Below, in pieces: positions 1-9,850 of a stretch of 64,000 bases of DNA. The notes under the pieces are model-generated. The model made no database searches, was not told where the DNA came from, and worked only from the letters and a program-made list of their open reading frames with translations. The stretch spans positions 1,054,001 to 1,118,000 of the forward strand of contig CM074134.1 in assembly GCA_037178625.1 (NCBI GenBank). The letters run 5' to 3'. Within the stretch, counting starts at the first letter, position 1. Every line of letters starts with the position of its first letter. The stretch comes from Skeletonema tropicum. Its lineage: Eukaryota > Bacillariophyta > Thalassiosirophyceae > Thalassiosirales > Thalassiosiraceae. The position numbers were made by a program, and so were the translations under genes.

Positions 1-419
1 GCTTTCGTGCTAGATGGACGAATTGAGCACGTCACCTCGCTGTGTCTGCCAGCAGCACCGACATGTATTGAATGAGCTCGTAATACCATCCCAGGTAATT
101 CTGACACAGTTAAAATCGACTCTTCCGATAATGATCGAACGATCGGTCGGAGTGTTTGTGGTGGCAACTCTCTTGCTGCTCTATCTCCAGTCAGTGGCAT
201 AAGTGGCGTCATCTCCGATACATGATCTAAATACTCATCTTTGGGAGTGACACTAGATTGGGCACTTAAGCTCGAGTCATGACGAAGATGACTGGAGCTA
301 TCGCTGATGCTTCGTTTGGGAGGATCATTCAAGGTTGACGCATCATCAGTTCCATTGTATGATGCCGTAGCTCCTATTTCCTCGTCTATTTCTTGCTGTA
401 CCATGTCCACTGGTTTCAT
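1..419 (-). CDS. 5' part of an unidentified protein, runs off the left edge
   Basis: Reading the minus strand from an ATG at 419, the frame stays open to the window edge (about 139 codons). The product is acidic and Ser/Thr-rich and looks like a cytoplasmic tail (MKPVDMVQQEIDEEIG at the start, later LSEESILTVSELPG). The same frame is open further upstream to a stop at 576-578. That extra stretch encodes a hydrophobic segment (SFSLLIYLGWQIC) followed by a basic stretch, but contains no ATG. This suggests the true gene has an upstream exon and that the tail follows a transmembrane helix. I do not recognise the family. The gene diverges from the one starting at 758. Reality of the frame is moderately sure; the start is not. 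Confidence 0.5.
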   Translation of the reverse strand, partial: MKPVDMVQQEIDEEIGATASYNGTDDASTLNDPPKRSISDSSSHLRHDSSLSAQSSVTPKDEYLDHVSEMTPLMPLTGDRAARELPPQTLRPIVRSLSEESILTVSELPGMVLRAHSIHVGAAGRHSEVTCSIRPSSTK

Positions 420-757
420 TTGAGACTGCCACGCTATCTCACCACACTGTTTGACTCTGCCATCGGCATGCGAGCGACGAGCCGTGCATATTTGCCAACC
501 CAGATAGATAAGTAGGGAAAAGGAGGAGGAGGAGAGTGACGGTTGGCGCAATATTTTGTAAGGGTTCCTTGTGCCTCAGCCGCAGTCAACACCTACTAAA
601 AGATTCCTCCTCTTCCATTTCTCTCGACTAGCTTGCTCGTACTACTTAGCTCGTAGTGTTGCAATTGTATTGCCAAAAGTAACAGCTAATAGGAGTACAG
701 TAGGTGAAAGACTGACACCTTTTAAGATCGAATTTACTGTCGATTCACGGAAATATT

Positions 758-1501
758 ATGGCTAGCACATCATTCTTGCTAACCTTTCTGTTATTAGGAG
801 TGTTCGGTGCTTGTGAGTGCTTCACCGATGTGGGCGGCTCTCTTGCTACTATCAAGCGCACACAACATTGCCTCTTTGCTTCCACCTTACTCGAACAAGA
901 TGCAACTTACACAAAATCTTTCCAGATAATAGACAAGTGTGCTGCAGCGTGCGTTCCATCTGATGATTTATACGATGCTGTACGATACATTGATAGAAAC
1001 GCCTCAAAATTATATCCAGACGATTCTGCCAAAGGAGAAATGTGGGAAAGAGCCTACGGCTCATGGAAGCTTCAATTGGCTACTGGTCCTCCAGCACGTG
1101 GGGGGCCCACGCCCTTCAAAGCTGTCCCAATATTTGCGTATGCTATGATCGATGAGAAAAATTTTGGAAATGGTGTTGGTTTGAATCAAGATACGATTAT
1201 TCTGTCTTTGCTTGGGCCTCATTACTTCAATACGAAAAGACGCGTGATGGGGATTGGGATTGAAGATATGTTCCTTTTCTCGAACAAAGTGACACAATTT
1301 GTTCCTGAATTTATAGCAGACGGGATGGGGCTGAAGAAGAAACCAGCAGATTTCTCGGGAAAGAAAGGATCAAGGATGCCAGCCTTTACGATCATAGGAT
1401 CCAGTGATAAGTCCTTGATTGCAAGAGGTGGAAGTGGAGGCATTGCAATTTGGACTCGATTGGACAAAGACATCAGGCCTGCTGCATATGGTTTAGAATG
1501 A
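758..1501 (+). CDS. Secretory or plastid-targeted protein, possible PAP/fibrillin-like
   Basis: A 247-residue protein with a clear signal peptide (residues 1-21, LLTFLLLGVFGACEC) followed by Phe, so plastid import through the ER is possible although the motif is CECF rather than ASAF. The body has a WERAYGSWKLQLATG segment and a C-terminal SLIARGGSGGIAIWTRL segment. These loosely recall the start and end of the lipocalin-like PAP/fibrillin fold of plastid lipid-associated proteins. That assignment is an inference from pattern only; a lineage-specific unknown is the alternative. Single exon. It is convergent with the EF-hand gene that ends at 1721. Confidence 0.7.
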   Translation: MASTSFLLTFLLLGVFGACECFTDVGGSLATIKRTQHCLFASTLLEQDATYTKSFQIIDKCAAACVPSDDLYDAVRYIDRNASKLYPDDSAKGEMWERAYGSWKLQLATGPPARGGPTPFKAVPIFAYAMIDEKNFGNGVGLNQDTIILSLLGPHYFNTKRRVMGIGIEDMFLFSNKVTQFVPEFIADGMGLKKKPADFSGKKGSRMPAFTIIGSSDKSLIARGGSGGIAIWTRLDKDIRPAAYGLE

Positions 1502-1720
1502 TCATTGCATCATGAGAGAGTGACGTGAAGCAAAACATGTATGACTTCTCAAATGAACACTATTAACATTATCGACAATTCACACAAGGAACAAATAATC
1601 AAAACAAGATCCAAATATATCCAGATAGCCGTGGGCGCGTGCATTATCTTGCAACATAACGACTACTTCCTGCTGAGCTTGACGTTACGGAGTCTCATAC
1701 TATTGCATGCACTAAAACAG

Positions 1721-2338
1721 TTACTGAACATTTCCATACCGTGAGCTACCCAAACCATTGGAGAATTCCACCACAAATGGATGACCAACCATCTTTTCAA
1801 CTTTTCCTTCATATTGAATTGCATCATCATCTTCTAATCTATTTTCACCATCAAACAAGTCATCTACAATCGCCACAATTTGTCTTGGGACCAACACTTT
1901 ATCACCGAAATATGACGCAGTTACATTGATCGCTTGTAGAATTCGAATCAGGCTAATACGGCTAATTCTACCAGTTTTTTCGTGATCAAACACGTCGATT
2001 GCATACTTCAGCTTGGTGTTTACATCCATTACAGAAGCAAGTGGGCTAATGCCAGCGAAGAAAGTCAAGGTGTCAACTCCATAACTATTCCTATCCCACA
2101 TTGTAAATAGTTTCTCTAACACTTGATAATCTGGTTCAATAGAAACACCACTATCTTTCATGGCCTGTAAGAAGTTTTCACGAAGAAGTTTATATCCTGA
2201 AGCAGTTGTGCCATCCTTGATCGAGACGCTGATACATTTGTCTCGTAGTTGTAGTAGCTGCGGTTTCGTTATGTTCATCATGTGTGACATGGCCGAGATG
2301 GCCATGCGGTCAGAGGAGTTGGATACGTTGTTGCCCAT
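1721..2338 (-). CDS. EF-hand (calcineurin B/NCS-like) calcium-binding protein
   Basis: I chose the ATG at 2338 because it gives MGNNVSN, a good N-myristoylation sequence (Gly2, Ser6). The longer frame from 2368 only adds MCCDTPYHSE. The 205-residue product has the layout of calcineurin-B or neuronal calcium sensor relatives. A segment LFTMWDRNSYGVDTLTFFAG resembles a degenerate EF-hand, and YAIDVFDHEKTGRISRISL is the best EF-hand, with the loop D-x-E-x-T-G-x-I. Several canonical Ca ligands are replaced, so binding at some loops may be lost. A role as a membrane-tethered Ca-responsive regulator is inferred from the family. Confidence 0.75.
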   Translation of the reverse strand: MGNNVSNSSDRMAISAMSHMMNITKPQLLQLRDKCISVSIKDGTTASGYKLLRENFLQAMKDSGVSIEPDYQVLEKLFTMWDRNSYGVDTLTFFAGISPLASVMDVNTKLKYAIDVFDHEKTGRISRISLIRILQAINVTASYFGDKVLVPRQIVAIVDDLFDGENRLEDDDAIQYEGKVEKMVGHPFVVEFSNGLGSSRYGNVQ

Positions 2339-2987
2339 CTCAGAGTGATAGGGCGTATCACAACACACGTGTCGTGTGGGCCATTTTTCAGCGATTTCGA
2401 ATTTCGAGTTATTTTATGCGAGGTGAGAGTACTTTTGGCGGGAACCATCACTCGCTCAGCGCCGCGCCATTTATTAAAATATTAGATGAACGATCATAGA
2501 GGCACAGTTATCAGCATGAATTTCCAAGCCAGTTGACTCCCAAATTGTACCGATTTTGCATGTGAGAGAATCGGAGAAGGCTAGAAGTGCTTTTTCTTAA
2601 CGCATGCGATGCACAGCGTGCTATGGGTGGTAACGCTAGTTAAATCTACTAACAAAACGAATTTTGGAAAATCGCATTGATACTCCTCAGACAGCTTAAG
2701 CATACCCCTGGGAGCAATGAACTGCAACGGGAGCACTTCTAGCACCTCTCCTTACGTAGTAATCAAGATATTCACTTCACTAACAAACCCCTAGTAAAAT
2801 GAGCCATTTATGCCTAAAATGGTCTCTGTATTGATCAAATCTTCAAAATTCCGCCCCAACTCGCAGTCATTGGTCCATTGGGGTCATGTCGTGATTCGTA
2901 TCGTTGGTTTCATCATTGTCACCGATGTTGATGGTCGTAGGGGCAACATGGTCGGCTCCTCCAGGGGGCCAAAAATCGGTCAAGTGA
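2339..2987. other. Intergenic, no gene seen
   Basis: About 650 bp upstream of the EF-hand gene. Short open frames exist but lack coding character. I see nothing else certain. Confidence 0.5.
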
Positions 2988-3019
2988 TTTGGCGCGCCGG
3001 CTCTTTCAGCCTCCATCAC
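2988..3019 (+). repeat. 32-bp dispersed repeat, copy 1
   Basis: The stretch from TTTGGCGCGCCGG to CCTCCATCAC matches, on the opposite strand, 36242-36273 exactly over 32 nt. It contains an AscI-like palindrome GGCGCGCC. Copy 2 lies inside decayed mobile DNA, which suggests that this copy also comes from a mobile element. Confidence 0.8.
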
Positions 3020-3048
3020 GAATCACGAAGAACAAATACAGTCGAGTA

Positions 3049-3487
3049 GCACGAACAGTACCCAGGGGGGCCTTGAAGACAGCTCCATTGCTGCAACTGA
3101 TCCTTCTGCTCTTTGGCTGTCATTGTGTCTATGCACAATCAGCTGAGCATGAACTTTATTTCGCCGGGAGTAGATTCGCCATGTCTGGCAAATTCCAATC
3201 TTCACTCGAAAGCTCCATTAAAAAGGTGGAACGCATGGAAGACGAGTTCAATGCAGAGCTTGATACATTAGAGGACAAGCTCAAGAAGACAGAAAAGCGA
3301 GCCCAGTCTGGGGAAGATCGTGCCGTCCAAGGAAGCTCGTAGAAAGCTCACAGAAGCTGAGAGTGAGAATGGAAAATCTGGCGGGAAACTCAGAAATGGC
3401 GCGCTTTGTCTCCTCCTGCGCTGCCTGCTGGCGCAAAATTCTTTTTCTATCACCTTGAACATTCCTGCTCCGCCTACACGGTGGCAA
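3049..3487 (+). pseudogene. Broken gene for a secreted coiled-coil protein
   Basis: The frame encodes a hydrophobic signal-like stretch (LLQLILLLFGCHCVYAQ), then a charged coiled coil (SSIKKVERMEDEFNAELD, then EDKLKKTEKRA). It stops at 3340-3342. Coiled-coil coding continues in another frame (SKEARRKLTEAESENGK) from about 3308 to the stop at 3485-3487, so a frameshift interrupts it. No ATG precedes the signal-like stretch in frame; the first one (3181) lies after it. Loss of the start and the shift both point to a decayed gene or fragment. An unrecognised splice or a sequencing error is the alternative. The 32-bp repeat lies just upstream. Confidence 0.5.
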
Positions 3488-3530
3488 TGACATAATCTTT
3501 CGAGCAATAAGCAAGCAGCAGCCAGATATC

Positions 3531-4550
3531 ATGATGCACCGGCTATTGCCTCTAGTTCTCACCGCAGCACTGGCCTCACTGCACGGAGTCTGCGATGCCT
3601 TCGTTACCAATCATCATGCTGCCTCAAGAAGCTCCAAGCTCCAATCTCAAATTCTTGATTTTATTGAACCCTCTACAGGAGTCCAAGTAAAACTCATCGG
3701 TGCAATGCATTACAACCCCGCATCGATCCAACTAGCCACTGACACGATCAACCAGCTCCAGAAGGAAGGGAAACTTGGATCCATCATCATTGAGAGCTGC
3801 GATATCCGGTGGAATGCGACGCTAGAAAACGAATTCGTTCAAGATCAACTCATGTCGGAAATGAGGGCGGCACATGATTTGGGTCTGTTGTATGAGCGCC
3901 CTGTAGTGTTAGGTGATCAAAGGATTAATATCACGGTATCTCAACTCAAAAATGGAGCAAAGGAGGCAGTGTTGGACTTGGTGCAGCCTTGGAATGGCGG
4001 GTGGAACCGATTGTACAATAGTGTATCCGAAGCGAGAAAGGAGGCTGTGCCCTTGGGAGAGGGGTTCCTTGGGATCAACTCCTTTTTCGACCCAAAGCTA
4101 ATGACTGCTGCTCCTGTATCCTTGTTGAAATATCCACTGTCTTATTTTGTGAGATCACCTGTATTTAGTATCATAGTGCTTTGTTTCTTCATTTTGTTTG
4201 GAGGAGATGATGCAAATGCACTTAGCGACCTCACTCCGACAGACCTTGCAGAATCAATTTTCTTTTCGGCGTTGGAAACTGTCATCTTTGCCAGGATATT
4301 CTTGAAGGAGCTTCTTGCCGAACGGAATGAGGTTCTTGCTGAAAATATCTTTGAACAGTGTCGTAATTATGCAGCGAACGAAGGAAATGTGTGGGATAAA
4401 CTTTTTCAGCCAGCAGGAGATAAGTCAAATGGTGCAATCTATGCACCGGATAGTGTTGTTGGAAATTCTGCTGAAGAAGGAAAAGTTGTGGTTGCTGTGT
4501 TGGGTCTTGCTCATTGCAATGGAATCAAGAAGATCATGACAGAAAAATGA
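3531..4550 (+). CDS. TraB/PrgY-like domain protein, probably plastid-targeted
   Basis: 339 residues. The N-terminus is a signal peptide ending GVCDAF (cleavage before F24), the diatom plastid-import pattern. The body fits the TraB/PrgY/TIKI fold. It has an early G-x-x-H motif (LIGAMHYNPASI, residues 55-66), a conserved acidic strand (SIIIESCDIRW), an Arg/Asn-Glu helix (LLAERNEVLAENI) and a second G-x-x-H near the end (VVAVLGLAHCNGIKK). Two hydrophobic segments around residues 205-225 may be membrane spans. Family members are putative metal-dependent hydrolases or membrane regulators; the substrate is unknown. Single exon, convergent with the MBD/PHD gene. Confidence 0.75.
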   Translation: MMHRLLPLVLTAALASLHGVCDAFVTNHHAASRSSKLQSQILDFIEPSTGVQVKLIGAMHYNPASIQLATDTINQLQKEGKLGSIIIESCDIRWNATLENEFVQDQLMSEMRAAHDLGLLYERPVVLGDQRINITVSQLKNGAKEAVLDLVQPWNGGWNRLYNSVSEARKEAVPLGEGFLGINSFFDPKLMTAAPVSLLKYPLSYFVRSPVFSIIVLCFFILFGGDDANALSDLTPTDLAESIFFSALETVIFARIFLKELLAERNEVLAENIFEQCRNYAANEGNVWDKLFQPAGDKSNGAIYAPDSVVGNSAEEGKVVVAVLGLAHCNGIKKIMTEK

Positions 4551-4684
4551 GCAGATTGATCCAATTGCAGAATTATTGATAGATAACAGAGAGGAATAAT
4601 AGAAACAGAGAGGAATAGAAACAGAGAAAGTTAAAACTGTACATAACGTAGAGGAGAAGTTTATGAAACACTTAGATATATAAT

Positions 4685-7678
4685 CTAAGGACCGCCACTG
4701 AAGGCACCCTCGTTGTTCTTGAGAAGACTGCGCCTTTCATCATTTGCACGAGAGAGATCAGTGGCCACAAGAAGCCGCTGTTTGGCATCAGCAAGCAGCT
4801 CGAGTATTTCACTCACTTCCTGTCCCTTCCTAGCAATTGATTGGGCTTCCATTTCTTTCGCGGTATTCGAGAGCAGCCTTGAGTACGATGCATTGCAGTA
4901 GGAACAGCAAATGAGACCACCAGGACCACCTGTTGGGCATGCTTTATAAGTTGGAGCGTCTTCTCGTTGATTCGTCTGAGTGTCATCATTATCATCGCCA
5001 ATGTTGAGATTCACTTCTTCAGTGAGCCCTGCTGCTGCTGGAATGTTTTCAAGTCCTGCTTTCTGTAATTCATAATGCCACTTCTTGATTCGTCTCGTTT
5101 CTGCCCTAGCTCGACGATTGAGGCATGTAGTGAGGCATTCGTGACACAGTTGAGAATCATGAGGTTCGGACTCTCGGGTAACTATTGGTGGCTCCTTTCT
5201 TAGCATGGCTTTATTCAGACACACTTGATGCACACTGTTCTTACAAAAATCACATTCTAGCAGCGGTGCCTCGTCGTCTTCCTCGGGCTTGTGACAAAGT
5301 GTGCACTTATCATCGTGATCTCCTGAAAACAGTTTTATTGTTGGGTAGCGTCCGGCTTCACACTCAGAAGCCAATACTTGAGTATCGATGACAACGGGTG
5401 GGCCAGTGTTATCTTGTTCCTGGGTTTTGGGAGGTTGGTAACTAATCTTAACCGCAGACGGCTTTCTCCTTCCTCTCGCCCTTTGGCCTTTGTTTGCTTT
5501 TCCGTCGACAAAATTTTGTGCGTCTACAAGGCTTCTGAATTTCCATCCATCGGGACTCAGATACATGGTGTCGAATGTTGATGAGTTGGGGCGCTTGACC
5601 CTTCGTTGTATCCATCCTTCGCCAAGGTCTGGGTATGGGACACTAGATTCCCTTTCCTCGATAGGAAGAACGCGATTGGTAGAAGATGAACTTTGCTTGT
5701 TAATCGTTTTCTGAGCAATTGGTGCAGTTGCTGCGGTGTCTAACATATCGCTATCGTTGTCATTTGACCCAAATTCAACATCCATGGTATCGGTGGGCCT
5801 ATCAGTAGTAACAGGGGAGACATTCGAAGCTAGGGTATCAGTAATGTCAATCGGAGGCAGCGAAGGTAGCGATGGCAGCGAAGCATGAGTTGAAGGCAAC
5901 TCTGGCAGAGGATTCTGAGTAACGTCAATTGGAGGCAACGGTGACAACGACGAATTAACATCCTCTACTTTTGCTGAGATTTCCTGGTCACTGGGTTGAA
6001 CAATTTCAACTTTGACACTAGAGAACCGGCTCGCATGCGTTGAAGGTTTAAATGTACTTTTAGGCCCCGGTAAAGAGAACCTTTTCCTCCTCTTAGATGC
6101 GATTCTACGGTCACGTTTTGGGACGTAGTCGCCATTGAGCTTCTGTTTGTTGTAAAAGTTTCTGTTTTGCGATCCTCTCCTAAAGCCCAGAGTGATGTAC
6201 ATCTCAGGATAGAGAGGCGAACGCTTGCTATTGAATACAATCCACGGCGGCATTTTATCCTTCTTTGATGGTTTGATTTTGCATGGATTGCCAAACTCTT
6301 CTATCTTCTTGAATGAAACGACATTTGCTTTGACTGAAGGAACAGCATGCATTTTAGACAAGAATGCTTCTGTTGAACACGCACCAGACAGAGCTTCATC
6401 TTCGATAGCCTGGACACGTTTTTCAGATTTTTCTTTCGCAACTAACTTTCCATCTGTGCAAAAGCCTTGATCAACGTGATATTTCGCATGGACACGCGAC
6501 TTGAAGTTTCCTTCGCCACAAAAAGAGCAAACGTGATTCAGCTCCTCTGGATCATACGCTCGTGTCAATTCACGCCGTGCAAGGTGGAGGATAATTGGTA
6601 ACTGTACCACATCACCTTCTACTGGATCTCTTTCGATATATTGTAGATGCACTGCTCCTTTTTTGGGTTCCATAACATCAATCACTGTCCGTTCATCTTC
6701 AACTAGCTTGCACTTGACAATCCGATCAGGATAAAAGTCAGCGGGGATGCGGGGATCATCTTCGTCCAGTGAATCAAATACGATGTCTTTTCGAGACTTG
6801 TTTGTCTTTTCCCATGATTTCCCATCCATCAAGATTTGTGTTGGTGTCAAGGTAGTGCAATACTGCTGCCAAATTTTGGTTTGCGTGGTAACATTATCAT
6901 TGCCATTCGTAGTATCATCAGTTTTAGCAATCGAATCAAGATAGATTTTTTGAAGTTCTTTCCGCCGATGACGACTCCCGACGGCGAATTCATCCATCAA
7001 TTTCGTCTTTCGCTCAGTAAACTTATCCATCCGACGGAACACGACTCTTGCCGCCTTGATTTCAGTGTCGGTAACTTTCGATTTGTGGTGATCTGCCGGT
7101 AACTGATCATCAGATATAATTTCTACAACGCCATATTTTGTAATGCACTTAGCTCCCGGCTTTAATTGTAGGAATGTCTCCTTCTTTGATAGACGTCGGT
7201 TGGCATTGCTTCTTCTCCTTTTTGATGGCTTTGCAGACGTAGTTGATTTGTCATCTTCGTTACCACTTTCACCATTAGCTTCGTCTTCGTCTTCATATTC
7301 CTCTTCCTCCTCTTTCTTTGGAGACCTTTTCTTCTTGGCCGGTGTTCGTTTGGGAGTTTTTCGTCGGGTAGCTGATTTTTTGTTGCTCTCTTTCTCCACT
7401 GATTTAGTGTCTTCTTGATTGTCTTCGTCTACATAGGCTTCATCATCACTATCCGGTTCTTTATATTTCTTTTTGGACGCTGACCGCCTCGGATTCTTTC
7501 GTCGGGAAGAGGCCTCCTCTTGATTGTTGTCGGCAGCGGCGGCAGCCTTGCGTTTTCGACCACGTGCAACGCCGGTTTGTGTCCGTTTTTTGTCACTCGT
7601 CACATCATCAGGTTTGGGATCTGATACATCAGCGCTCTTCCGTGAACGGCCTCTCGGCCTCTTGGTGGCGGTTGGCAT
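4685..7678 (-). CDS. Large chromatin protein with MBD-like and PHD zinc-finger domains
   Basis: 997 residues, single exon. The N-terminal 160 residues are Lys/Arg/Ser-rich with acidic blocks, typical of nuclear chromatin proteins. A Cys-Cys-His-Cys cluster (CSFCGEGNFKSRVH...) lies near residues 383-406. Around 684-726 the pattern GWIQRRVKRP...FDTMYLSPDGWKFRS matches the TAM/MBD fold (Gly-Trp start, Asp-x-x-Tyr, S-P-D-G-x-K-F-R-S). A PHD finger follows near 790-850 (CTLCHK, CDFCKNSVHQVC, CHEC; Cys4-His-Cys3). The likely role is reading modified chromatin or DNA in the nucleus. The MBD call is my pattern match. Whether it binds methyl-CpG is unknown. Confidence 0.8.
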   Translation of the reverse strand: MPTATKRPRGRSRKSADVSDPKPDDVTSDKKRTQTGVARGRKRKAAAAADNNQEEASSRRKNPRRSASKKKYKEPDSDDEAYVDEDNQEDTKSVEKESNKKSATRRKTPKRTPAKKKRSPKKEEEEEYEDEDEANGESGNEDDKSTTSAKPSKRRRSNANRRLSKKETFLQLKPGAKCITKYGVVEIISDDQLPADHHKSKVTDTEIKAARVVFRRMDKFTERKTKLMDEFAVGSRHRRKELQKIYLDSIAKTDDTTNGNDNVTTQTKIWQQYCTTLTPTQILMDGKSWEKTNKSRKDIVFDSLDEDDPRIPADFYPDRIVKCKLVEDERTVIDVMEPKKGAVHLQYIERDPVEGDVVQLPIILHLARRELTRAYDPEELNHVCSFCGEGNFKSRVHAKYHVDQGFCTDGKLVAKEKSEKRVQAIEDEALSGACSTEAFLSKMHAVPSVKANVVSFKKIEEFGNPCKIKPSKKDKMPPWIVFNSKRSPLYPEMYITLGFRRGSQNRNFYNKQKLNGDYVPKRDRRIASKRRKRFSLPGPKSTFKPSTHASRFSSVKVEIVQPSDQEISAKVEDVNSSLSPLPPIDVTQNPLPELPSTHASLPSLPSLPPIDITDTLASNVSPVTTDRPTDTMDVEFGSNDNDSDMLDTAATAPIAQKTINKQSSSSTNRVLPIEERESSVPYPDLGEGWIQRRVKRPNSSTFDTMYLSPDGWKFRSLVDAQNFVDGKANKGQRARGRRKPSAVKISYQPPKTQEQDNTGPPVVIDTQVLASECEAGRYPTIKLFSGDHDDKCTLCHKPEEDDEAPLLECDFCKNSVHQVCLNKAMLRKEPPIVTRESEPHDSQLCHECLTTCLNRRARAETRRIKKWHYELQKAGLENIPAAAGLTEEVNLNIGDDNDDTQTNQREDAPTYKACPTGGPGGLICCSYCNASYSRLLSNTAKEMEAQSIARKGQEVSEILELLADAKQRLLVATDLSRANDERRSLLKNNEGAFSGGP

Positions 7679-8139
7679 GTTTAGGGCTGTTATTTTATCG
7701 CCTACTGCGGCAAATGAAAGTAATAAATCGACATCAACAGTGTAGTAGTCCTGTCACTATGGCTATTGACTTGATATGATTGCCAAATTTGAACTCACAA
7801 ACAGCCAATCAACAATCAACAGCCACAGCCACCAAACCACGCACAGCAAATTTTTGAAAAGCATAGCAAGCTGGATCCTGAATCGGCGTTCGGGGCCAAC
7901 CTCGAGCCTAAACAGGGCCAACCCATAGTCAAAAAAATGACAAATGAGGAAAATCGGGACCTTTTCGCATTTTTTTCCATTTAGAACGAAGACATTTCTT
8001 GTGCATGTATCACCTCCACCCAAATACACTCAACAAGACTCCGCGAGCTTCATTCCTCTGCTGAAATGATGTTAAGTGCATGGAGCAAATCTTCATGAAA
8101 ACGTAAATAACTTGCACTCATTGAACTAACTCTATTGGA
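7679..8139. promoter_or_regulatory. Divergent intergenic region
   Basis: 461 bp between the MBD/PHD gene (minus) and the first Cys-rich secreted protein (plus). It must hold both promoters. No clear motif or RNA gene was recognised. Confidence 0.4.
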
Positions 8140-9123
8140 ATGAAGGTCTCTATTATAGCATCAGTTGCAGTGGCAGCTATTCTATCCACAGGCGTCATTG
8201 CTCAACAGGATGGTGATGGAGATTGCGATCCATGTCCAAACGGCATCACAGTCGACCCCGACACCGAAACGGTGCCTGGAAGAACTTGTGGCGGCTTGGA
8301 GGACGATACTGATGGAATCCCTGCCACGGCCAATGTTTGTGGGCGCATCACGGCGGATGCGTTAAAATTTTGCTGCCCTCCGGATCTCATTACAAATGCC
8401 CCGGAGCCGGAACCGGAGCCAGAGCCGGAACCGGAGCCAGAGGAGACTCCTGAGCCAGAGTCAACAGCTTGCTCTGTTTGCCCAGACGGAATCCCCGACG
8501 AAAATCTCGACATACCAACCTTACAGGGAAAAACCTGTGAAGATCTGCTGGATGATGCTCCTCAACAAACAGAAGGTAGCGGTATTTGCAATGCCATGAA
8601 GAATTTGGAAGACACTTGTTGTCCGTTTGTGGCAACTACGGTTGCTGCGACTACGACTGCTGCGACTACGACTGCTGCGACTACGACTGCTGCGACTACG
8701 ACTGCTGTGGTGACGACTGCCAAAGCTGTTGATGAGATAATTACATTTTTTCCCACAGCACTAACACCTACTATGCCGCCAACGAACAAACCAACTATGG
8801 GCCCTACATCTCGTGACCAAATCTTCGGAAATATTCTTCCAACACCAACGAACACAGTTGATGAAAAATCTCCAACACGAGCACCATCAACAAGTGCGCC
8901 ATCAAAAACTGTAATTGATCCAACTTACCGCCCAACCACGAATAATCCAACATATTCTCCCACATACAATGCTTTGGCAGGTAGAGGGAAACCACCTCCT
9001 GAATGGAATTTGCCAGGGGATGAATTGAATTCGCAATCGGGTGCTTTATCTATGGGTGTTTCATCTCAACTTGGAATTGTTGTCACACTTTTTGTTGGTG
9101 TACATGGCATTCTATTCGCTTAA
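8140..9123 (+). CDS. Secreted Cys-rich mucin-like surface protein (two-repeat paralogue)
   Basis: 327 residues: signal peptide (1-21, ending VIAQ), then two Cys modules. Each starts C-x-x-C-P-x-G-I and ends with a paired Cys (CDPCPNGI...FCCP and CSVCPDGI...TCCP). An (EP)n acidic linker separates them. A Thr/Ala mucin-like tract built from a 15-bp repeat follows, then a Pro/Thr-rich stalk with PTNKPTMGPTS-type motifs. The end is hydrophobic (LGIVVTLFVGVHGILFA), consistent with a GPI-anchor signal. It is paralogous to and in tandem with the gene at 9851. A cell-wall or surface role is likely, but the family has no named function that I know. Confidence 0.85.
   Translation: MKVSIIASVAVAAILSTGVIAQQDGDGDCDPCPNGITVDPDTETVPGRTCGGLEDDTDGIPATANVCGRITADALKFCCPPDLITNAPEPEPEPEPEPEPEETPEPESTACSVCPDGIPDENLDIPTLQGKTCEDLLDDAPQQTEGSGICNAMKNLEDTCCPFVATTVAATTTAATTTAATTTAATTTAVVTTAKAVDEIITFFPTALTPTMPPTNKPTMGPTSRDQIFGNILPTPTNTVDEKSPTRAPSTSAPSKTVIDPTYRPTTNNPTYSPTYNALAGRGKPPPEWNLPGDELNSQSGALSMGVSSQLGIVVTLFVGVHGILFA
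8644..8703 (+). repeat. Coding minisatellite, 15 bp x 4
   Basis: The unit GCTGCGACTACGACT is repeated four times without change. It keeps the frame and encodes AATTT units of the mucin-like tract. Confidence 0.95.
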
Positions 9124-9850
9124 GTATCAAATACATAAGAGGAGAAGAAAGCTCAATGTACAGGAGAAGACAGTAGGATATATCTTTCTAAAGAGTTTGG
9201 TTCCTTTTCCATGAGTTTAAATACATAGGAGCGGAACATTATTTTTTCAATTATATTATTATCTTCTATCGATCCGATCTATTATTGCACTGCTACTTCT
9301 TTTAAATACTATATATGATTGATGTTGTGCAGTGTTTGCTAGGCTTTTGATTCTAGTGCGCCAGTGCGGCAGCGCACAAAAATAGAAGGTGTTGTGGCGG
9401 CTGGTTTTAGTCTGTACATAGTTATGTACTATTTTTGTACGGAACGGTACTCCGTACCTGGGTTTGTACCGTGGTGCGCGCGCAGTAGTAATTTCCACCA
9501 GTTCCTACAGTAGGACTCGAGTGCGGGAATACTGCGGGATACGCACTAAAAATGAAGATCGTGCGCCCTTTTCAAAAGCAAAAAGCACTGGTGTTTAGAG
9601 ACATTGTAGTTGTATATAAGCGTCCAAGAGAGCAAGGATTACTATCTAAATAGACGAGAATAATCTTAATTATGAGATAGAAGATGGCCGTTCAAACGAT
9701 TGCGAAGTGCAAAACCGTGAACGGGGAACGATACACACGAACCCAGAACCCATAAAACTCATCATATCATAATACTTGTGAGATTCTAAGCAAGAAGAGT
9801 CACTCTTCACACTGAGTACAACTTACAATCCCACACCTTAAAAAGAAGAT
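9124..9850. other. Intergenic between tandem paralogues
   Basis: 727 bp without a convincing gene. A TATA-like TGTATATAAG lies near 9610, about 240 bp upstream of the next ATG. Confidence 0.4.

Noticed and set aside
8140..9123. Possible toxin or antifreeze identity for the Cys-rich proteins
   Set aside because: Only Cys spacing and low-complexity tracts are shared; no specific motif supports either.
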